Source: Blautia wexlerae DSM 19850 (lineage in GTDB: Bacteria > Bacillota > Clostridia > Lachnospirales > Lachnospiraceae). Taken from it: 64,000 nt of DNA. Location of the stretch: contig NZ_CP102267.1 of NCBI RefSeq assembly GCF_025148125.1, forward strand, positions 1,176,001 through 1,240,000, written 5' to 3'. The translations under genes and the position numbers were made by a program. The notes under the pieces are model-generated. The model was not told the DNA's origin. It made no database searches and worked only from the letters and a program-made list of their open reading frames with translations. Shown piece after piece: positions 59,687 through 64,000 of the stretch (the stretch's first letter is position 1; the number at the start of each line of letters is the position of its first letter).

Positions 59687-61072
59687 ATGCTTCAGACAAT
59701 TGAATCCATCAATAACGTCGTAAATAATTTTATCTGGGGTGTCCCGGCTATGATCTGTATTATCGGCGTAGGGCTTTACCTGAGCCTGCGGACCGGGTTT
59801 GTCCAGATCCGCAAATTCCCGTATGCGCTTAAAACCACACTGGGAAGAATTTTTAAGAAGAAAGAGGCTTCTGACGGTTCCATGACACCTTTCCAGGCAG
59901 TCTGTACTGCACTGGCAGGTACAGTAGGTACGGGAAATATCGCCGGTGTTGCCGGAGCTATCGCCATCGGTGGTCCGGGAGCTGTATTCTGGATGTGGGT
60001 TTCCGCGCTCCTTGGAATGTGCACGAAATTTACAGAGGTTACTCTGGCAGTACACTTCCGTGAGAGAAACAGACATGGAGATTATGTAGGCGGACCTATG
60101 TATTATATTAAGAACGGTCTGGGAAAGAATTGGAGATTTCTTGCAGTTCTTTATTCTGCATTCGGTGTACTGACTGTATTTGGAACAGGTAATGCTACTC
60201 AGGTAAATACCATTACAACAGCAATTGATACAGCTCTTATTAACTTCAATGTGATCTCAGAGTCTTCCACAGGCAGATTGAATCTGATCCTTGGAATTGT
60301 GATCACGCTGCTGGTTGGTATGGTACTGCTGGGTGGTATCAAGCGAATCGGAAGTGTTTCCGAGAAGCTGGTGCCCTTTATGGCATTGTTTTATATTGTA
60401 CTTGCATTGGGCGTTGTGGTCTTAAATATCGGAAGAGTTCCGGCAGTTTTCCATGATATTGTTTATGGAGCCTTTAATCCGTCAGCAGTGACAGGCGGTG
60501 TGATCGGAAGCTTTTTCCTCAGTATGAAAAAGGGTGTTTCCAGAGGTATTTTCTCCAATGAAGCCGGACTTGGTACAGGGTCTATCGCTCATGCCTGTGC
60601 AGATACAAGCAAACCTGTAAAACAGGGTATGTTTGGTATCTTTGAGGTATTTGCAGATACAATCGTGATCTGTACTCTGACAGCACTTGTGATCCTTGTA
60701 AGCGGCGTGCCGGTAAATTACGGTGCAGCGGCAGGCGCAGAACTTACAATTTCCGGATTTACTGCTACATACGGAGGCTGGGTTTCTATCTTTACAGCAG
60801 TTGCCATGTGTTGCTTTGCGTTCTCAACGATTATCGGATGGGGACTTTACGGAGCACGCTGCATTGAATTCTTATTCTCTGCAAAAGTTATCCGCCCATT
60901 TATGATCGCCTATTCATTAGTGGCAATCCTTGGTGCAACTGTAGATCTGGGACTTCTCTGGAGCATTGCTGAGACATTCAACGGTCTTATGGCAATCCCC
61001 AACTTAATTGGTGTATTCCTGCTTTCAGGAACCGCCATTACACTTACAAAAGAGTATTTCGCACAGAAATGA
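59687..61072 (+). CDS. AGCS-family sodium:alanine/glycine symporter
   Basis: A 461-residue protein with about 11 membrane helices, the size and pattern of AGCS (AgcS/AlsT/DagA) transporters. The signature GTVGTGNIAGVAGAIAIGGPGAVFWMW lies near residues 80-105, in two parts, with a GGPMYYI loop and a SNEAGLGTGSIAHA segment. It couples sodium entry to alanine or glycine uptake. It is divergently arranged from the GH31 gene, with a 343-bp intergenic region, and ends in a terminator at 61075. No glycine riboswitch was seen before it. Confidence 0.92.
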   Translation: MLQTIESINNVVNNFIWGVPAMICIIGVGLYLSLRTGFVQIRKFPYALKTTLGRIFKKKEASDGSMTPFQAVCTALAGTVGTGNIAGVAGAIAIGGPGAVFWMWVSALLGMCTKFTEVTLAVHFRERNRHGDYVGGPMYYIKNGLGKNWRFLAVLYSAFGVLTVFGTGNATQVNTITTAIDTALINFNVISESSTGRLNLILGIVITLLVGMVLLGGIKRIGSVSEKLVPFMALFYIVLALGVVVLNIGRVPAVFHDIVYGAFNPSAVTGGVIGSFFLSMKKGVSRGIFSNEAGLGTGSIAHACADTSKPVKQGMFGIFEVFADTIVICTLTALVILVSGVPVNYGAAAGAELTISGFTATYGGWVSIFTAVAMCCFAFSTIIGWGLYGARCIEFLFSAKVIRPFMIAYSLVAILGATVDLGLLWSIAETFNGLMAIPNLIGVFLLSGTAITLTKEYFAQK

Positions 61073-61074
61073 TA

Positions 61075-61109
61075 AAAACAGTCTGGAGAGTTTTCTTCAG
61101 GCTGTTTAT
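61075..61109 (+). terminator. Terminator after the AGCS symporter
   Basis: AAACAGTCTGGAGAG pairs imperfectly with TTCAGGCTGTTT, followed by ATT. The remaining 230 bp to 61343 show a GGAGGGAAGTGAGTGGA / ATTCACTTCCCTTTTG inverted pair (about 61239-61283), which may be the terminator of the converging cbiZ operon. Confidence 0.65.
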
Positions 61110-61343
61110 TAGTTTACCTGATGCTTGATGTTATGTACTGTTTTTTATCCGTCATTTTTACTTTATCCACAACCACCCGGATTCGCTTTTTTGCGGCTTT
61201 TCCCTTATAATGTGTATATAGATTTCAACGATTTCAGGAGGGAAGTGAGTGGACATTGAACTTATTCTATTCACTTCCCTTTTGTATTTCATCAGGAGAA
61301 AGCAGGCATAGAATATTTTTACCATAAAAATGTGATGATCCAA

Positions 61344-62459
61344 CTATGATCTGACAGAAAAATAACAGATTAAAATATAAATCAGCTGTTCTTTAAGTGA
61401 AAATGTTTTCAGTACTTCGTTCTTCCATACATCTTCAGGATAAACATCGCCCAGATAAGTATCCCGTCCACAGTACAGTCCATAAAGAAGCAGCCTTTTT
61501 CCCTCTCGGACAGCCTCCGGTTCCATGATTAGTCCCCAGCGAAGCTGATCCATCAGATGAAGATAAAGAGACACACATAAAACCAGATTGCTGTTTCTGT
61601 TTCGCGATAGAAGTATTCCTTCCAGCTCAGAAGCTTTCTTAAAACTAATATTGTATGCATGAAAAAGAATCTCATGCTCTGTATAAAAATCCCACAGAGT
61701 TCCCGGGGTGATTCCATATCTGCCAGTACGAACAAGAACCTGAAACTGTCTCGGACCACAGGCAGCTGTCTGTTTCATCAGGGCATGTTTTACTGCCATA
61801 CGGACTGCCCTGCCAATCAGCTCTCCAAGCTTGGAATGTCCGGAGGCATCGGTAAGTGTCAGCTCTCCCTCCATAGCCGAGGCAATCACCATTCCGTCAG
61901 TACCAGAACCTGTCGCGATTTCTTCTGAATAACAGCTTCCAAGTAAGAGATGTGAAACGGCCGCTGCTTTTGCCTCCGAAGCAATCATCATTGAGCGGAC
62001 CATGGCTGCCTCTGTAACATTCTGATTGATATAGATAAAAACATTGATCGTACCGGGTGGCAGCATCTCGTAAGCGCCGTTTCTTTCATAGTAAGAAGAA
62101 GGATCTCCCGGACACATTCCGTTTGAATCAATTCCCCCTGTAACAGCAGCAGTCACGGATAACTCCTGATAACAGATTTTCTCAACAGCACACAGTTCAG
62201 TCCATGCCGCTGTGCTGAGTGCGGTTGCTGTCTGCGGATCAATTCCCAGCTCTTTTGTATGAATGTTCAGGTCTTCCTCATAGGTGTTTCCAAGCATTTC
62301 ACATTCATAGGCACCATTCATGCAGTTGATATTTAAAGCATGCGTGAGATGAGCAGTGATCCCGCCATTAAGAGGACTGGTGCTAAGAACCCTTGTTTTT
62401 CCCGGAAAAGAAAAAACAGTACATCCCTTCTTTTGAAAATAAGTAAAAGTATCATTCAT
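61344..62459 (-). CDS. cbiZ: CbiZ-type adenosylcobinamide amidohydrolase
   Basis: A 371-residue protein whose central part (about 20-220) matches the CbiZ family (PF01955): STSPLNGGIT, TAAVTGGIDSNGMCPGDP, GTINVFIYINQNVTEAAMVRSMMIASEAKAAA and TGSGTDGMVIAS. CbiZ removes the aminopropanol side chain of adenosyl-pseudocobalamin or cobinamide, allowing corrinoids from other organisms to be rebuilt. The ATG at 62459 is preferred because AGAGGA lies 6 nt upstream. The C-terminal 130 residues are helical and not a standard part of the family. It is the last gene of the riboswitch unit that starts near 63720. Confidence 0.88.
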   Translation of the reverse strand: MNDTFTYFQKKGCTVFSFPGKTRVLSTSPLNGGITAHLTHALNINCMNGAYECEMLGNTYEEDLNIHTKELGIDPQTATALSTAAWTELCAVEKICYQELSVTAAVTGGIDSNGMCPGDPSSYYERNGAYEMLPPGTINVFIYINQNVTEAAMVRSMMIASEAKAAAVSHLLLGSCYSEEIATGSGTDGMVIASAMEGELTLTDASGHSKLGELIGRAVRMAVKHALMKQTAACGPRQFQVLVRTGRYGITPGTLWDFYTEHEILFHAYNISFKKASELEGILLSRNRNSNLVLCVSLYLHLMDQLRWGLIMEPEAVREGKRLLLYGLYCGRDTYLGDVYPEDVWKNEVLKTFSLKEQLIYILICYFSVRS

Positions 62460-62503
62460 AAACATTCCTCTTTTTTGTCTGTTCAATACAGATTTTGTTG
62501 TTA

Positions 62504-63323
62504 TTAGGAAAAGTATTCTACTTTGAATCCTGACTGCTGGCAGTATCTGTCTACTTTAGAACCTTTATAACAGCGGATCGTAGCCGCTTTGTTGATGATC
62601 CATTCCCCGATAAATTCAGGATCATGGCGAATCTCCAGATACTGCAGGCGGTTACATCCATGAAAGATCCATTTTCCAAGGTATCTGACATTGGGCGGAA
62701 TCACCACAGAGGTCAGATTACAGCACTTAAAAAAAGCACTCTCATCAAGAACTTCCAGCGAATCAGGCAGCTGCAGCGAATCCATTCCGCAGAAATAGAA
62801 AGCCTGCTTTCCGATAACCCTTAAATCCCCCCCCCGGAAAAGAAATACAACTCAGTTTCTTACATTTATAAAAAGCCCTGTCATCAATTTCTTCCAGAGA
62901 GGCAGGGAAAACAACTTCCGTAAGAGTAGCGCATTCTGAAAAGGCATTCGGACCGATAAATGTCAGTTTGCTGTTCGGGGCGAACTCCAGACTGTTCAGT
63001 TTCCGGCCATTGTTAAATGCGTTTTTTGGAATACTGGTAAGGCTGGCGGGAATTTTGACTTTTTTCAGAGAAATGCAGTCTGAAAATACCCCTATGCCAA
63101 GTTTTTGCAGATGTTCAGGAAGCTCTATTCTGCTTAACCGGGAACATCCCTGAAAGGCTTTGTTTCCAATCTGTTCCATTTCATAGGGAAATACCACAGA
63201 ACGAATATCAGGTCTGTTAAAAAAGGTTTCTGCTGAGATAGCGCGGCAGTTTTGTGGAAGTTCCATATTCTTCTCAATATACTGTCCGCAGTTACGACGC
63301 GTAAGTGTCAGAGAATGTGACAT
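62504..63323 (-). pseudogene. BspA-like leucine-rich-repeat protein, out of frame at a G9 tract
   Basis: Residues 1-165 (63323 to about 62836) and a second stretch ending at 62504 form tandem BspA/TpLRR repeats (consensus IGNKAFQGCSRLSRIELPE). They are separated by GGGGGGGGG (minus strand of 62827-62835). With nine G the reading frame ends in NGFAAAA at 62763; with eight it continues as FPGGDLRVIGKQAFYFCG and on to the end, giving a protein of about 272 residues. Such runs switch by slippage, so the gene may be phase-variable; a sequencing error is the alternative. No signal peptide is visible. It lies between a cobalamin riboswitch and cbiZ with the same orientation. AAAGGAG precedes the ATG. 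Confidence 0.8.
62827..62835 (-). repeat. Homopolymeric G9 tract inside the LRR gene
   Basis: Nine consecutive C on the plus strand (G on the coding strand). By codon arithmetic the frame is restored at 8 or 11 G and broken at 9 or 10. It is the longest G/C homopolymer I noticed in the window. Confidence 0.85.
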
Positions 63324-63539
63324 AAAAAAATACTCCTTTGCTGATAGACAATGTTGTTTTCTCTGTATGGGAGTAGTATGGACTATGATAAAAATAACAA
63401 GGTACCGATAACTGCCGGTGTTCTATATTCCTTAAAAGGAACAGAGAAAACATATGTAAGGATGATACTTCTGTAAAAAAGAGAACACTAAAGAAGATCA
63501 CCCTTCCATTTCCTATTGCGTGTAGTTAATGGCGGCAGT

Positions 63540-63715
63540 TTATAGCAGGTATTCTGACTCACGCAGTAACGCCATGTCTCTCCTTCTCGCATAACGATGC
63601 AATGGATATGAGATATGGCTGCACGTATACAGCAGCACGACTGTTCAGGATTCTGACCTGATTCCCTCTTAGCTGAAAGTCCGACATTTCTATACCGTGA
63701 CTGACAGAACTAAAA
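63540..63715 (-). promoter_or_regulatory. Second cobalamin (B12) riboswitch
   Basis: Read on the minus strand: AGAGGGAATCAGGTCAGAA with its ATCCTGAAC partner, a GTGCTGCTGTA element, GAGAAGGAGAGACATGG and the final B12-box GAGTCAGAATACCTGCT (63560-63544). These elements and their order are those of cobalamin aptamers. The 3' edge (AAACTGCCGCC) can pair with CGGCAGTT (63417-63410 on the same strand) downstream, a possible switching helix near a hairpin before the LRR gene. It would lower expression of the LRR-cbiZ unit when cobalamin is plentiful. Confidence 0.85.
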
Positions 63716-63906
63716 ACCGGTAATTGTCAATGAATGTTCGATTAAATCGTATTATACACTTTTTTGGAGAAAAGACAACAAATTTTTTGAGGGGGAGACA
63801 AAATCAGGGAGGGGACGCGCAGGGAAAGCGTTTCTTTTCTGTGCGCTGGTTATTGGATGTGTGGGGATTTGTATGATTTGCAGGTAATGTTTTTGGTTTT
63901 GAATAA

Positions 63907-63959
63907 TTGCGCGTCGCATTCTCGTTACTTTAGTGATGAGTTAGACGCGCAAATTTTTT
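63907..63959 (+). terminator. Long hairpin with T run near the right edge
   Basis: TTGCGCGTC (63907-63915) pairs with GACGCGCAA (63944-63952), with an inner CTCGTTACT/AGTGATGAG extension, followed by ATTTTTTT. It would end a plus-strand transcript, yet no plus-strand gene is visible from 63324 to here; it may serve an unseen RNA or be a relic. Confidence 0.55.
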
Positions 63960-64000
63960 ACTCAAAGAAAGAACACATGTTTACTTTTGGCACTATATGT

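Overview
The window reads as a chromosomal segment of a gut Lachnospiraceae Firmicute, most likely Blautia or a close relative. Supporting signs are the moderately low GC, strong AAGGAGG ribosome binding sites, a GH31 enzyme resembling the characterised alpha-glucosidase of Blautia (Ruminococcus) obeum, AgrC/AgrD-type clostridial signalling, and an L-fucose bacterial microcompartment (BMC) built around a glycyl-radical diol dehydratase. This assignment comes from recognising protein families; no search was run. No rRNA, tRNA or CRISPR array was seen.

Layout. 0.3-3.8 kb: two exported NlpC/P60-type cell-wall hydrolases. 4.2-5.6 kb: a satellite BMC group (two EutS/PduU-like shell proteins and a EutP/PduV-like GTPase). 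5.6-6.6 kb: a cobalamin riboswitch followed by a cysteine-rich small-domain protein. 7.0-10.3 kb: an exported C1 (papain-type) peptidase with FN3 domains and an SH3 surface protein. 11.5-26.4 kb: the main BMC locus, with glycyl-radical propanediol dehydratase and activase, fuculose-phosphate aldolase, PduP, Zn-type alcohol dehydrogenase, BMC-H shell proteins, PduL, vertex protein, PduS, PduT, DeoR regulator, PduQ and PduO. 26.5-41.9 kb: the fucose uptake and entry genes, namely an AraC regulator, L-fucose isomerase, FucU mutarotase, a YesN/YesM two-component system with a membrane-tethered sugar-binding protein, a complete ABC importer and a RhaB-type kinase. 42.1-45.5 kb: a rhodanese/TtcA-like sulfur-transfer protein with LarB and LarC (nickel-pincer cofactor synthesis). 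45.6-57.4 kb: a rearranged agr-like quorum-sensing region broken up by transposase remnants. 57.4-61.1 kb: GH31 alpha-glucosidase and an AGCS alanine/glycine symporter. 61.3-63.7 kb (minus strand): a second cobalamin riboswitch over a BspA-like leucine-rich-repeat gene and cbiZ.

How it works together. L-fucose is imported by the ABC system, mutarotated (FucU), isomerised (FucI), phosphorylated (RhaB-like kinase) and cleaved by the aldolase, which carries a C-terminal encapsulation peptide. The resulting lactaldehyde is reduced to 1,2-propanediol and dehydrated by the glycyl-radical enzyme. Propionaldehyde is then disproportionated by PduP/PduL to propionyl-phosphate and by alcohol dehydrogenases to propanol, inside a shell made of BMC-H, BMC-T, BMC-P and EutS-like tiles. 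Two near-identical sigma-A promoters preceded by A-rich AACAA-type tracts suggest joint control, perhaps by the DeoR protein.

Most unusual parts. (1) In the agr-like region one promoter block, containing 10-bp direct repeats exactly 21 bp apart, stands before agrD/agrB, before a large YYY-type membrane protein and before an exported peptidoglycan-binding protein. This defines a candidate three-unit quorum-sensing regulon that seems to have spread by cassette duplication, copying the 3' end of the neighbouring GH31 gene as it went. (2) A G9 tract puts the riboswitch-linked leucine-rich-repeat gene one base out of frame, so it may be phase-variable. (3) A modular family of intergenic palindromic repeats has eight copies in the first 31 kb.
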